This document shows positions 9,901 to 18,671 of a stretch of DNA of 26,063 nt, one piece after another (the first letter of the stretch is position 1; each line of letters begins with the position of its first letter). The DNA is from Paulinella micropora (Eukaryota > Cercozoa > Imbricatea > Euglyphida): contig BJOX01000337.1 of NCBI GenBank assembly GCA_009731375.1, positions 65,240 through 91,302 of the forward strand. The letters are read 5' to 3'. Both the position numbers and the translations under genes were made by a program. A model generated the notes under the pieces. That model was not told the DNA's origin, did not search any database, and saw nothing but the letters and a program-made list of their open reading frames with translations.

Positions 9901-12691
9901 GTTGTGTGCGGCGGAGAGAAACTATTGCACAAGGCAAAGAGAGGCGTTGGCGGTAGTATGGGCCCTCAAGAGGCTCAGAGAGTATTTGTGGGGAGGACCT
10001 CAATTTACTGTCAGAACTGATCATCATAACCTGTTATGGTTGATGAATCATGAACAGACGGGACGGCTGGCGCGGTGGCAAGCGTTCTTGTCTTGTTTCG
10101 ATTTTACAATGGTCCATCTACCGGGAAAGCGAAATGTGGTCGCTGATAGCCTCTCTAGGCTAGAGTTTAACTCAGAAGTATCGGCGTTGGTGTCCACGGT
10201 GGAGATGGAAGACTTGTCCACTGACAAGGTGTATGAGGTCAGCCACATTGAGGCGATGGAGATGGCGAGTGGAGTCCGATATGACCGCACAGGTCTACGG
10301 TACAGTCCACAAGGCCCGGATCACGGGATATGTTGTGAGCTACATACCCAGGAGGACGCTGAGTGGTCCTATGAGGTATATGAGAATGCGAAGGCGAACA
10401 TAAGAGAGGAAGAGGAGACGCAGGAAGTTTATGCGGAGCCTCCTCAAGAGCGGAGAAGTGACCTAGACGATGACCCGGAAAGAATCGGGGTACGGCTAGA
10501 AGATGGTACTATCCATATAGCCTCGCCTACCGCATGGAGGCAACAACAGGCTCAAGATCCGGAGTTTAAAGAACTGATACAGTTATATCAGAACCCGGAT
10601 GAGCTACGGATGACGAAAGCGATCAAAGATCAGATGAAGGAGATGGGATGGAGAGATGGTCTACTGTGGTACAAGGGCCTTCACGGTCGCTATGCGTCAC
10701 AGCCGGACAAATGGACCCTTTGGGTACCGGAGAGTCTGAGACGATTTATATTTGTCGCAGCCCACAATTGCCCACTTTTGGCGCATCCGGGTCGACAACG
10801 AACTCATATGTTCGTAGCGAGGCGATTCTGGTGGAAGAAGATGAAGGAGGAGATAGATCAGGCGGTGGATGCATGCATCCCGTGCAAGATAAACAAAACA
10901 CCACTGAAGGCAAATTTCGGCCTTACCACTGAATTTCCTCTTCATGCGGGGATGTTTGAGTTTATACACATTGATCATGTGGGACCTTTCCCAGAATCGA
11001 AGGATGGTTACAAATACCTCCTTACGGCTATTGACAGAGCCACCAACTATGTGTGGATCATCCCTGTCAAAGACGTTACCGGCAAGACGACGGCCGAGGC
11101 GCTGATCGATAGGATCATCTCACAGATCGGAGTACCAAGAAAGATATGTTCTGATCGAGGCTCGGACTTTAATAACGAGGTCATCGACAAACTATCTAAG
11201 TATTACGGGATGAAATGGCAATATGTTACTGCCTATAACCCGCGAGCAAATGGGAAAATCGAGCGGGTACACAGACCCCTCAAAGCCTCGCTAAAGATGT
11301 ATTGCACGAAGAAGGAGAATCAAAGAGCATGGGTCGAGGCAGCACCATCATTTGCGTTTGCAATGAACTGTCTACCCTCTACGGCGTTAGGAGGCTCGAA
11401 GAGCTCAATCTCGCCATATCAGTTAGTATATGGGCGTGAGCCTGATATCCCGACTTCGCTCCTTCACCCAAAAGACACTTGGGCGGATGCGGATGAGTTG
11501 TTTGGGATGAGACTTAGAGTGAAGATGGAGGCGGAACAAATAGTCAGGGCGCATAGAGAGGCGGAGCGCCGAAAGACTGATGCTGAAGGGGTGCGACAAG
11601 CGCACTTGGATCAGATCAAGTTCCAGGTCGGGGATATTGTACTATTGTACCATCCTCAAGTCCCGAAGGGAGTCAGCTCTAAGCTGTTCACTCACTGGAA
11701 AGGACCTTATCAGATTATGGAACAGACGGGACCTCTGAATTACAAGATCAGGGGTAGAGGGAAGGTGCAAATTGTGAATGTAAGAAGGCTGATTAAGTAT
11801 GATCCCTTCTTACTGGAAGATGAATCCGTTGAGGAGGCGTTAAAACGGATGAAGGATGATTTCAAAGAGGTGCCGCCCATCCACAAGGAGGCTGGCATAG
11901 ACCAAGACGATGCTTATCGGGCACCGATAGCTGAGAAGGAGGAGAGTGAGGTGGACAGCAAGGAGAAGACTGACCGCATAAGCGCGGTGGGGACTCAGTC
12001 CAAGTCTCCGCGAGAGCATAGCGGAAAGAAGGAGAAGATCACAGAGGCGCAGCTAAGGAGAGCGCGGAATGATCTTATCAACGACCAACCGAGGAAGGCG
12101 ATGAGGTCGATGAGATCAAAGGACGTCCACCAGGAGGAGGAGGGGACGGACACTGACCCAAACGCGGGCAACGTTGAGATTGTCCATGAGCGATGGAAGG
12201 AAGGCGATGCGATAGCAACCATCGCATGGGTGAAAAATGTTTTCTATCTGATGAGACCAGCGGAACAACATGTCGCTGATGACACTCTCTCAGACTTATA
12301 CTTGATGCGGGTCGTGGCGGTCCCACGACAGATGCGTGTCACACGGACACTCAAAATATCATCAGCCGCAAAGATAGTACAACCGATACTCCAGTTCTGG
12401 AGAAGTATGGACCCGGTTGAGGATCCAAAGGCAAGACATTATCTGCCAGTATATAAAGACGCAAAAAGTCTCGAGACATGGGATGATACAATTACTCCCA
12501 GAGACAAGGATTACACTGCGTGGACCATTCAGACACTGCCAAGAGGAGTGCTTGATGTCCCTTTTGAATTATCGTTGGGCGGAATCCCTAATAAGATCTG
12601 GGACATTCTCGAACAGTCAAAGTTCGATCTGACTTTTGTTGGTGGTCCTCCACCAGGCAAAGAAATCCGCGCCAGACGACGAAGGCAGTGA
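6878..12691 (+). CDS. pol: Pol polyprotein: protease, reverse transcriptase, RNase H, integrase
   Basis: Residues are counted from the codon after the gag UGA (1937 codons). There is no ATG near the beginning; the frame is open straight from gag, so expression as a Gag-Pol readthrough product is the simplest view. A coiled-coil-like Lys/Glu/Leu stretch (about 130-170) precedes a retropepsin-like domain (about 170-280): D190-T-M-A in place of DTGA, then LYVVPG, LLSYDQL and GAVIDC. About 330 unassigned residues follow. RT: D748 (VIDLKNGFW), LPMGLKQAPG, YIDD 826-829, YLGYEI. RNase H: D980, E1022, D1048, D1090. Integrase: H1296/H1303/C1333/C1336 zinc site, catalytic D1366, D1426, E1462 (35 residues between the last two), GPY at 1609-1611. 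A tail of about 290 residues has no chromodomain and ends RARRRRQ, a possible nuclear signal. Products would copy the RNA and insert the cDNA. The frame stops at TGA 12689-12691. Confidence 0.95.
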   Translation: MEGEEERKEKTVKFNPKVTVLSNAVVQTGPTLPLCENKDVGTQRLQPQGSLIPVHTARLPMITDANRKARLAMEARRPMADVSPRPSKQPRTDSMSTVAAGGEQKDNVCTQVPQDNVAQIVNAPVPQNNKNVNEVKQEEKKEELKNLETRLQNLERKVLVLAANIHRPDALCYTELYCETLKTILKVGNDTMANINIVGRKFFNRYRDWVDGNMKKSTGTLKGVSSRTDITGIITLTFKLKSARVYRMDLYVVPGYHGSILLSYDQLATMGAVIDCAARRVIYGVKRGEENDIDPFNATDSYEAYELSLATDHKKMAIAHEALEVYVHPHVVRPDELSWTDNWESQVCTVTVPTCHWDKKSIDDLIEKRKEEIICVAQRSPSLARFAEGVGTDVHITNGYCFHAKVGEEKREAFVPRRTGRIPDTPPETIKSFITDFWGDEPTWPRSLSEVKKCLRTLFENNKPYTIILPYNEKAIWAQEIRDRLIDHPIPVPSRKQQLVVACRMGTREQSSAYKRKLRDLDKLKLIPQAFTCFDGFYTRKAPLQYARLIDMLVELGKDDEPDTVTYEKTGLDDVSEEDLGLEEDREPLKQHKQMSDEDFQEAARKILEEGVGTEKEKELLKAKLEANKEIFDPPHAGGVKPEDFTAVIYKIPGAEPSPAPRRANLSIHEAKIAEELARQLLNEDFIERSTSPIVSQPRIVPKPGGEWRLTVNYARVNKVLEEERNPLPTLEEGRRVLRNAKFYSVIDLKNGFWQIPLEEKSRWLTAFVVGMEIYQWKVLPMGLKQAPGLFQKAMQKMLSSQYDDLSDGGFMRRRGQKAGEYAFCYIDDIIVYSNTMEEHIDHLSDIFRRIGAFGLKCNLKKCQLAKTSVTYLGYEISHNRVSISKEKREEIMNRPIPKNRTELHSFLAMAQYYSQFIPDWGATRAKVEKMIDFGDFEKWDEEALQAFHALKDLIYKDPKDGGLVLTMPDFTKQFVVDTDASKFAIGAVLQQEDEEKKLRPIMFISRKLCAAERNYCTRQREALAVVWALKRLREYLWGGPQFTVRTDHHNLLWLMNHEQTGRLARWQAFLSCFDFTMVHLPGKRNVVADSLSRLEFNSEVSALVSTVEMEDLSTDKVYEVSHIEAMEMASGVRYDRTGLRYSPQGPDHGICCELHTQEDAEWSYEVYENAKANIREEEETQEVYAEPPQERRSDLDDDPERIGVRLEDGTIHIASPTAWRQQQAQDPEFKELIQLYQNPDELRMTKAIKDQMKEMGWRDGLLWYKGLHGRYASQPDKWTLWVPESLRRFIFVAAHNCPLLAHPGRQRTHMFVARRFWWKKMKEEIDQAVDACIPCKINKTPLKANFGLTTEFPLHAGMFEFIHIDHVGPFPESKDGYKYLLTAIDRATNYVWIIPVKDVTGKTTAEALIDRIISQIGVPRKICSDRGSDFNNEVIDKLSKYYGMKWQYVTAYNPRANGKIERVHRPLKASLKMYCTKKENQRAWVEAAPSFAFAMNCLPSTALGGSKSSISPYQLVYGREPDIPTSLLHPKDTWADADELFGMRLRVKMEAEQIVRAHREAERRKTDAEGVRQAHLDQIKFQVGDIVLLYHPQVPKGVSSKLFTHWKGPYQIMEQTGPLNYKIRGRGKVQIVNVRRLIKYDPFLLEDESVEEALKRMKDDFKEVPPIHKEAGIDQDDAYRAPIAEKEESEVDSKEKTDRISAVGTQSKSPREHSGKKEKITEAQLRRARNDLINDQPRKAMRSMRSKDVHQEEEGTDTDPNAGNVEIVHERWKEGDAIATIAWVKNVFYLMRPAEQHVADDTLSDLYLMRVVAVPRQMRVTRTLKISSAAKIVQPILQFWRSMDPVEDPKARHYLPVYKDAKSLETWDDTITPRDKDYTAWTIQTLPRGVLDVPFELSLGGIPNKIWDILEQSKFDLTFVGGPPPGKEIRARRRRQ

Positions 12692-13525
12692 CAAAGAAAG
12701 TATTTTTCTTTATGCGTCTCGAATAAACTGATTGATTGCCCACGGCGTATCATGATTTGATCATGCATCATCAGTTATCAACATGAATATTAAAAAGACT
12801 CAGTGATATAACTTGGCATTCGATCGCAACATACGAGTGCGAAAGGTCGATCGACGATGATACTACACCGTATACGGGGATCGCTAGTGTATTGAGCGAT
12901 GGTGTTCCCGGGTATGACCCTTTCCAAGTCCTGGGATGATGTTCTCGAAAATGAAATGTTCTCTGAAACTTTCATTAAATTATTTTTTACGATAGATTAT
13001 ATACTGTCGTACCTGAGCACGGTCAATCTCTACTTGTGTCGGTATATCGCAGGGTCGGGTACATACACCTCGACTTCGGATATAGCTCCTCGGACTGGCC
13101 CCCTAATACTATATCATAGGATATCCGCCTTATACAAGGGTATGTCATTAAAAAAGACAATGTACTTACGATCTCCCTGTGAATAATAATAATAATGATA
13201 ATGATAAGAAGAAGAAGGAGATCAAAGGGGGAATCGTACTACAGCACCACGTTGCTTGTATTTTTTATTAATAGTACGTTTGTTCTTGATATACTGCCAA
13301 AAAAAAGAAAAAAAAAAAAAAATTGAGGGGAAGGAGTTCAAAATTTACAAAAAAGGCTAGAGAATCCGCTTTGACGTGCCGTATGAGGATATATTTATCG
13401 TCTTTTAGCGTCTATCCGTGGGTCGATGCGCTGTGTGGCATGACTCCATAGCGTTTACTATTTGCAGTAGGAAATCAGGTGTATGACGAAAATGCTATTT
13501 CCGTCATAAAATCGGGAGGGGGTAC
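12692..13525 (+). other. Retrotransposon 3' untranslated region
   Basis: About 830 bp lie between the pol stop and the 3' LTR. AATAAA occurs at 12722-12727, about 30 nt after the pol stop, and could act as a polyadenylation signal. There is an AAT/GAT-rich patch near 13185-13215 and an A-rich run near 13300-13322. An ATG frame of 95 codons at 12899-13186 has one hydrophobic stretch but no signal peptide or env feature, so I do not call it a gene. Confidence 0.65.
13514..13525 (+). other. Polypurine tract for plus-strand priming
   Basis: GGGAGGGGG at 13514-13522, then TAC, immediately before the TGTAGG of the 3' LTR. A purine run at this exact place is the expected second-strand primer of LTR elements. 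Confidence 0.8.
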
Positions 13526-13763
13526 TGTAGGCATCACCCCCCGGATAGCCGGTAAAAAATACCTTTTCCTGGTGACAGGTGCACCAGCTTGTTTTTCAGT
13601 ATTATTTGTCCGGATTGGACCTGATGCCATTTTATTCCTGGCCTGTTGCCGTTTTCCTTTTTGGCTTCACTGAGTTAATATAACGAGACATCATTCTCAT
13701 TTTTTGAGGACTGTGTTTGGTTGTATTACCGACTTTTTACGAGCTATCGTTGGGGGCATTACA
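13526..13763 (+). repeat. 3' LTR (238 bp)
   Basis: Same length and ends as the 5' LTR, with four transition differences. It is followed at once by GTAG (13764-13767), the right copy of the target duplication. A 64-codon open stretch starting before it (13479) is LTR sequence and not a gene. Confidence 0.96.
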
Positions 13764-14281
13764 GTAGGCGTAACCAATTTATCATCGCGTGCAAACATAT
13801 TACCAGGTAGGGATTAGCTACGTGACTGTCAAGTGTCTTGAAATAAGCCTGGACTTTCAAGTTTATTATTTCCTGTAATTTTATTGTCTTCTTTTTCCGA
13901 TTTTAGCATTATTAATAAAATATTTGTTATTAGTATAAACGATAAATAATGAAACTAGCTAGTACTAGTCAACTAACGATTTAAGTTTTCGAGTCTCCGC
14001 TTAGCCACTGACCAGGTATATACTTGCTGAGATCGCCTCCGCATACTTGCACTTGTTTATTCAGATGGCCATCCGCAGCATGTAACGTCCGAAACGGCCG
14101 AAACGCCAGGCCGGGCAGGCGAGGTGACTCTGGAGTTGAGGTGTGGCAAAGACAGCGGTCGCACCGACACTGCGGGAGTAACGTTCGAAACTGCAGAAGA
14201 AACGACAGGCCGGGCCGGCGAGGTGAGGTTGAGTTGGGGCAAAGACAGCGGGACGGAAACGGCGGGGCCGACCGGCTCATC
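13764..14281. other. Right flank of the insertion; no clear gene
   Basis: AT-rich unique DNA (to about 14030) changes to CpG-rich DNA (14080-14280) that contains a diverged 96-bp duplication. Three overlapping open frames of 78-103 codons exist on both strands. None has a recognised domain. Confidence 0.55.
14082..14273. repeat. Diverged 96-bp tandem duplication, GC-rich
   Basis: GTAACGTCCGAAAC at 14082 and GTAACGTTCGAAAC at 14178 begin two related copies. Both continue through CAGGCCGGGC/AGGCCGGGCC GGCGAGGTGA and GGGGCAAAGACAGCGG-like sequence. The period is 96 bp, a multiple of three, so plus-strand frames repeat a 32-residue Arg-rich motif (NVRN...RPGRRG). This could be coding or merely a duplicated CpG-rich block. 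Confidence 0.75.
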
Positions 14282-14437
14282 ACGCTCACTCACCTACGCA
14301 TACATAGATATATACACATATGTATTTACGTATAGTATTCATATATGGATAGATGAGTAGATAGATCAATAGGTAGGTAGGTAGGTAGGTAGGTAGGTAG
14401 GAAGGTATATATATATATATATTATTTATATATATTC

Positions 14438-14460
<23 letters not shown>
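14282..14460. repeat. Mixed ACAT, GGTA, TA and GA simple repeats
   Basis: A chain of short arrays: ATACATA-like, then about seven AGGT units (14370-14402), then alternating TA (14407-14453), then GA (14454-14470). A similar GTATATAGGTAGGTAGG stretch recurs near 24428 and 24762. Confidence 0.85.
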
Positions 14461-14470
<10 letters not shown>

Positions 14471-14829
14471 TAGATAGATAGATAGATAGATAGATGGATT
14501 GCCGTTAGTGCGTTAGGAGAGTAGACAGCAAACACTGAAATAGATAGATAGATAGATAGATAGATAGCTAGCTAGCTAGCTAGCTAGATAGATAGATAGA
14601 TAGATAGATAGACAGATAGATAGATAAATAGATAAATAGATAGATAGATAGATAGATAGATATATAGATAGATAGATCGATAGATAGATAGAGAGATAGA
14701 TAAATAGATAAATAGATAAATAGATAGATAGATAAATAGATAGATAGATAGATAGATAGATAGATGGATAGATAGATGGATAGATGGATTACCGTTAGTG
14801 CGTTAGGAGAGTAGACAGCAAACACGGAA

Positions 14830-14867
<38 letters not shown>

Positions 14868-14892
14868 GGATAGATAGATGGATAGATAGATG

Positions 14893-14924
<32 letters not shown>

Positions 14925-15298
14925 CATAGATAGATATATAGATCGATAGATAGATATATAGATAGATGGATTACTGTTCGTGTGTTAGGAGAGTAGACAG
15001 CAAACACTGAAATAGATAGATAGATGGATAGATAGATAGCTAGATATATATATATATAGATAGATAGATAGATAGATAGACATTAAATAGATTAGATAGA
15101 TAGATTAAATAGATAGATAGATAGATAGATAGATAGAGATAAATAGATATGTAGATAGATAGATAGATAGATAGACAGATAGATAGATAGACAGATAGAT
15201 AGATAGATGGATGACAAGTTAGATAGACAGAGAGATAGATCGAAAAATAGAAAAAGATAAAAAGATAGAAAGATAGAAATATAGAAAGAAAGATTACG
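14461..15298. repeat. (GATA)n array with embedded 45-bp unit
   Basis: Imperfect GATA tetranucleotides with AATA, GATC and GATATATA variants. A non-GATA unit centred on GCGTTAGGAGAGTAGACAGC recurs at 14496-14540, 14786-14830 and 14968-15012, and in diverged form at about 15293-15333. Minus-strand open frames (IYLS repeats) are artefacts of the period. Confidence 0.93.
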
Positions 15299-15378
15299 GA
15301 TAGCGTATTGGGCGAGTAGACAGCAAGCACAGATCCGACCCATACTTTTCCATTTACCTTCATATATCCCAACCTAAA

Positions 15379-15550
15379 ATAAGTAAGTAAGTAAGTAAGT
15401 AAGGCGCGTTCTACAACACCCAGATTTCCCGGTTTCTGGGTCAATTTCTGGCTTCGCTTCCCTGAAAAGCCAGGCCTGTGGTGCCACTTGACCCAGAAAT
15501 TGACCCAGAAACCGGGAAATCTGGGTGGTGTAGAAGGCGCCTGAGCAAGC

Positions 15551-15609
<59 letters not shown>

Positions 15610-15622
15610 CAAGTAAGTAAGC

Positions 15623-15653
<31 letters not shown>

Positions 15654-15753
15654 CAAGTAAGCAAGTAAGCAAGTAAGCAAGTAAGCAAGTAAGTAAGTAA
15701 GTAAGTAAGAAAGTAAGTAAGTAAGTAAGTAAGTAAAGTAAGTAAAGTAAGTA

Positions 15754-15795
<42 letters not shown>

Positions 15796-15796
15796 C

Positions 15797-15828
<32 letters not shown>
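15379..15828. repeat. (AAGT)n array interrupted by a hairpin element
   Basis: About six AAGT units precede (15379-15402), and a long run with AAGC and AAAGT variants follows (about 15545-15828), in the same orientation on both sides of the 139-bp inverted repeat. Confidence 0.92.
15403..15541. repeat. 139-bp near-perfect inverted repeat (hairpin / MITE-like)
   Basis: The left arm 15403-15451 and right arm 15493-15541 are reverse complements over 49 bp with two mismatches. They flank a 41-bp spacer. The outer ends read GGCGCG and GGCGCC, and the arms contain the internally repeated motif TTTCTGGGTCAA. It could fold into a stable hairpin as DNA or RNA. It may be a tiny foldback or MITE-like element inserted in the AAGT array, but no target duplication can be seen because the flanks are repetitive. 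Confidence 0.85.
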
Positions 15829-16644
15829 CTGCTGCTGTTGCTATTGCCATTTGTAGCTTGCTGGGCCGGATAGGTTACATATTGGAAAAATACCCAAATT
15901 CGGCTACTTTTCCGGTAATTGAACGTAAAAAGCGTCAAAATTTTCGTTAAAATGTACCTGAGACAACGGCGTACGAAAAACAGCTGCTGAGTGCTGTTGC
16001 CGTTTGCACATTGCTGGGCCGGATAGGTTAACAGATTAGAAGAAGAAATGCCGCAAATGCGCGTTGAATTTGTTCCGCGAAGCCACCGTAAACAGCGAGG
16101 AATTTTCGCTGTACCTTAGAGATTGGCATGCGAAGAGCTGCGCTCAGTGCTGTTGCCGTTGGCAGCGCGCCGGGCCGGATAGGTTAGCAGATTAGGAGAA
16201 AAAAAATGCCGCAAAATCCGGTCATTTTCCGGGAAATCAGCAAATGGAAAAGTACGGGTCCGGTGATGTTGCCTTCCCTGCTAACATCAACAGCCAGGAA
16301 ATTTGGTGGTACCTGGGGGGAGCGGCGTGCGAAAAGCTGCTGCTCGATGTTGTTGCCGTTGGCAGCTTGCTGAGCCGGCCCGATACGTTAATTAAAAGAT
16401 TAGAAGAAAAAAGTAGGCGAATTGCGGTTAGTTTCCCGGGATATCACCGTAAAAAGCGACAATTTTCCGTTCAAGTCTACCTTAAAGATTAGAAGAAAAA
16501 GTGGGCAAAATGCGGTCAGTTTCCCGGGATATCACCGTAAACAGCGACAATTTTTCCTTCAAGTCTACCTTAGAGAGCGGCGTGCGAAGAGGTGTTGCTC
16601 GGTGTCGTTGCCGTTTGGTAATTGCTGGGCCGGTGGTGTTAGCA
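15829..16644. repeat. Degenerate satellite, about 155-bp monomer, five copies
   Basis: A core GCTGGGCCGGATAGGTTA, preceded by GTGCTGTTGCCGTTTG, recurs near 15860, 16014, 16170, 16370 and 16625. Monomers continue with AGATTAGAAGAA, ATGCCGCAAA-like and CACCGTAAACAGCGA-like blocks. Within the fourth unit an 89-bp sub-block (starting 16399 and 16488) is duplicated, which lengthens the spacing. Short open frames here (82, 92 and 74 codons) are not conserved between copies. Confidence 0.85.
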
Positions 16645-17040
16645 GGGAAGATGAGGAGGGTGGAGAAGACAGAAAAGGAGAAGAAGAAGAGGGAGAATAA
16701 GAACAGGGTGGAGAAGGTGGTGTAAAAGAAGAAGAAGAAGAAGAAGAAGAAGAAGAAGAAGAAGGGGGAGAAGTAAGAGGACAAGATGGGGATGAATAGG
16801 AAGAAGATGAGGCAGAAGATGAGGATGAGGAGAGAGAAGAGGAGGAGGAAGACGGGGGAGAAGGAGGAGGAGGAATGAGGAAAGGGAGATCAGGAGGGAG
16901 ATCCAGAGTAAGGGAAGAAGTAGAAAGAGAAAGAGGAGGAGGAAGGGGAGGAGGGAGGGAACGAAAAAGAGGAGGAGGAGAAGAAGACGGTGATGATAAT
17001 GCTGGTGATGATGATGGTGAAGAAGAGGAGGGGGAGATGA
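16640..17040. repeat. Purine-rich tract (GAA/GGA)
   Basis: About 400 bp on the plus strand are nearly all A and G, including a perfect GAA run near 16728-16762 and many GGA blocks. Open frames on either strand are low-complexity (E/K/R or L/P) and unsupported. Such tracts can form triplex DNA; that is general knowledge and not shown here. Confidence 0.85.
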
Positions 17041-17065
17041 CATTGGTTCGTATTGCAAGGGCCTA

Positions 17066-17580
17066 TTGGTAATCATACATTACATTACATTATATTACAC
17101 TACACTACACTACACTACACTACACTACACTACACCATATTACACTACATTACATTACAATACATTACATTACATTGCACTACATTACATTACATTAGAT
17201 TACATTACATTACATTACATTGAATTGCATTTCATTACATTACATTACATTTCATTACATTACATTATATTACATTACATTACATTACATTACATTGGAT
17301 TGCATTACATTAAATTGCATTACATTATATAACTTGACATGACATGACATGACATGCCATTACATTACAGTACATTAATATTATATTATATTATATTATA
17401 TGATTTACATTACATTACATTATATTACATTACATTACCTTACATTATCTTACATTACATTACATTAGTAATAGATGCATCGCATTACATTACATAACAT
17501 TACATTACATTACATTACATGACACATGACATGACACATACATACATGCGTACATACATTACATTACATTACATTACATT
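17066..17580. repeat. (ACATT)n pentanucleotide array
   Basis: TTACA/ACATT five-base units, with an ACACT block (17096-17133), TATAT variants and a GACAT block (17335-17357). Open frames with alternating His/Tyr/Thr/Leu are period artefacts. Confidence 0.92.
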
Positions 17581-18225
17581 ACATTACAATCACAATCACA
17601 ATCACAATTACAATTACAATTACAATTCCAATTCCAAATGACAAATTACAAATTTCAAATTTCAAATTACAAATTACAAATTACAAATCACAAATTACAA
17701 ATGACAAATTTACTTTTTATACTTTTTCTTTACTTTTGTTATTTTTTTGTTATTTTTTGACATTTTTGACATGTTTGACATACATTACATTACATTACAT
17801 TACATTACATTACATTACAATCACAATCACAATTGCAATTACAATTACAATGACAAATTACAAATTACAAATTACAAATTACAAATTTCAAATGACAAAT
17901 GACAAATTAACAAATTACATTTTACAGTTTACTTTTTACTTTTTTACTTTTTTTACTTTTTCTTTACTTTGTTTACTTTTGTTATTTTTGACATTTTTGA
18001 CATTTTTGACATGTTTGACATTTTTGACATTTTTGACACTTTTGACATTGATTAAATTTTGACTTTTTGATTTTTGGCTTTTGACTTTTAGATTTCTTTT
18101 ACATTTTACATTTTATATTTTATATTTTACATTTTACGTTTTACATTTCACATTTTACGTTTTACATTTTACATTTTACGTTTTACATTTTACATGACAT
18201 GCCATTACATTACATTACATTACAT
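17581..18225. repeat. Drifting short-repeat chain (AATCAC, AAATTAC, TTTTGACA, TTTTACA)
   Basis: The unit changes stepwise along the DNA: ACATT, then AATCAC, AATTAC, AAATTAC, T-rich TTTTACT and TTTTGACA, then TTTTACATT, and back to ACATT at about 18205-18230. A second passage from ACATT through ATCACA to AAATTAC occurs at 17780-17890. Confidence 0.85.
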
Positions 18226-18229
18226 TACA

Positions 18230-18260
<31 letters not shown>

Positions 18261-18636
18261 CATACATACATACGTACGTACGAAAGGCATGTACGAACGT
18301 ACATACGTACATGCATAATACAAACGTAAGTACATACGTACGTACGTACGTACGTACATACATACATACGTACGTACGTACGTACGTAACGTACGTAACA
18401 TACGTATGTAATGTACTTACTTACTTACTACTCACTTACTTACTTACTAACATACGTACATACATACATACATACATATATACATATATACATATATACA
18501 TACATACATAAGAACGTACGTACGTACGTACGTACAAAAATACATACATACATACATACATACATACATACATACATACATACATACATACATACATTAC
18601 ATTCATACATACATACATACATACATACATACATAC

Positions 18637-18671
<35 letters not shown>

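Larger units (their letters stand above)
3173..13763 (+). mobile_element. Complete Ty3/gypsy-type LTR retrotransposon, 10,591 bp
   Basis: Two 238-bp direct LTRs (3173-3410 and 13526-13763) enclose a leader, a gag frame, a pol frame ordered protease-RT-RNase H-integrase, a 3' untranslated stretch and a polypurine tract. The integrase-last order places it in Ty3/gypsy (Metaviridae) rather than Ty1/copia. The LTRs differ at four of 238 positions, all transitions, and both long frames are free of frameshifts. The copy is therefore young and may be active. The element is long for such short LTRs, because Gag is large and Pol carries extra regions. No env-like frame is evident after pol. Confidence 0.96.

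Noticed and set aside
12160-12640. Chromodomain at the Pol C-terminus
   Set aside because: The tail lacks the conserved aromatic residues and the VKWKGY-type core of chromodomains.
12899-13186. 95-codon frame after pol as an env-like or accessory gene
   Set aside because: It has an ATG but no signal peptide, no glycosylation or cysteine pattern, only one weak hydrophobic stretch, and a length expected by chance in 830 bp.
14580-15938. Minus-strand frames with IYLS and LLTY repeats
   Set aside because: They come from GATA and AAGT tetranucleotides read on the strand without stops. The only non-repeat part is the hairpin element.
16639-17076. 145-codon minus-strand Leu/Pro/His frame
   Set aside because: It is the translation of a purine-rich tract, with no composition expected of a folded or membrane protein.
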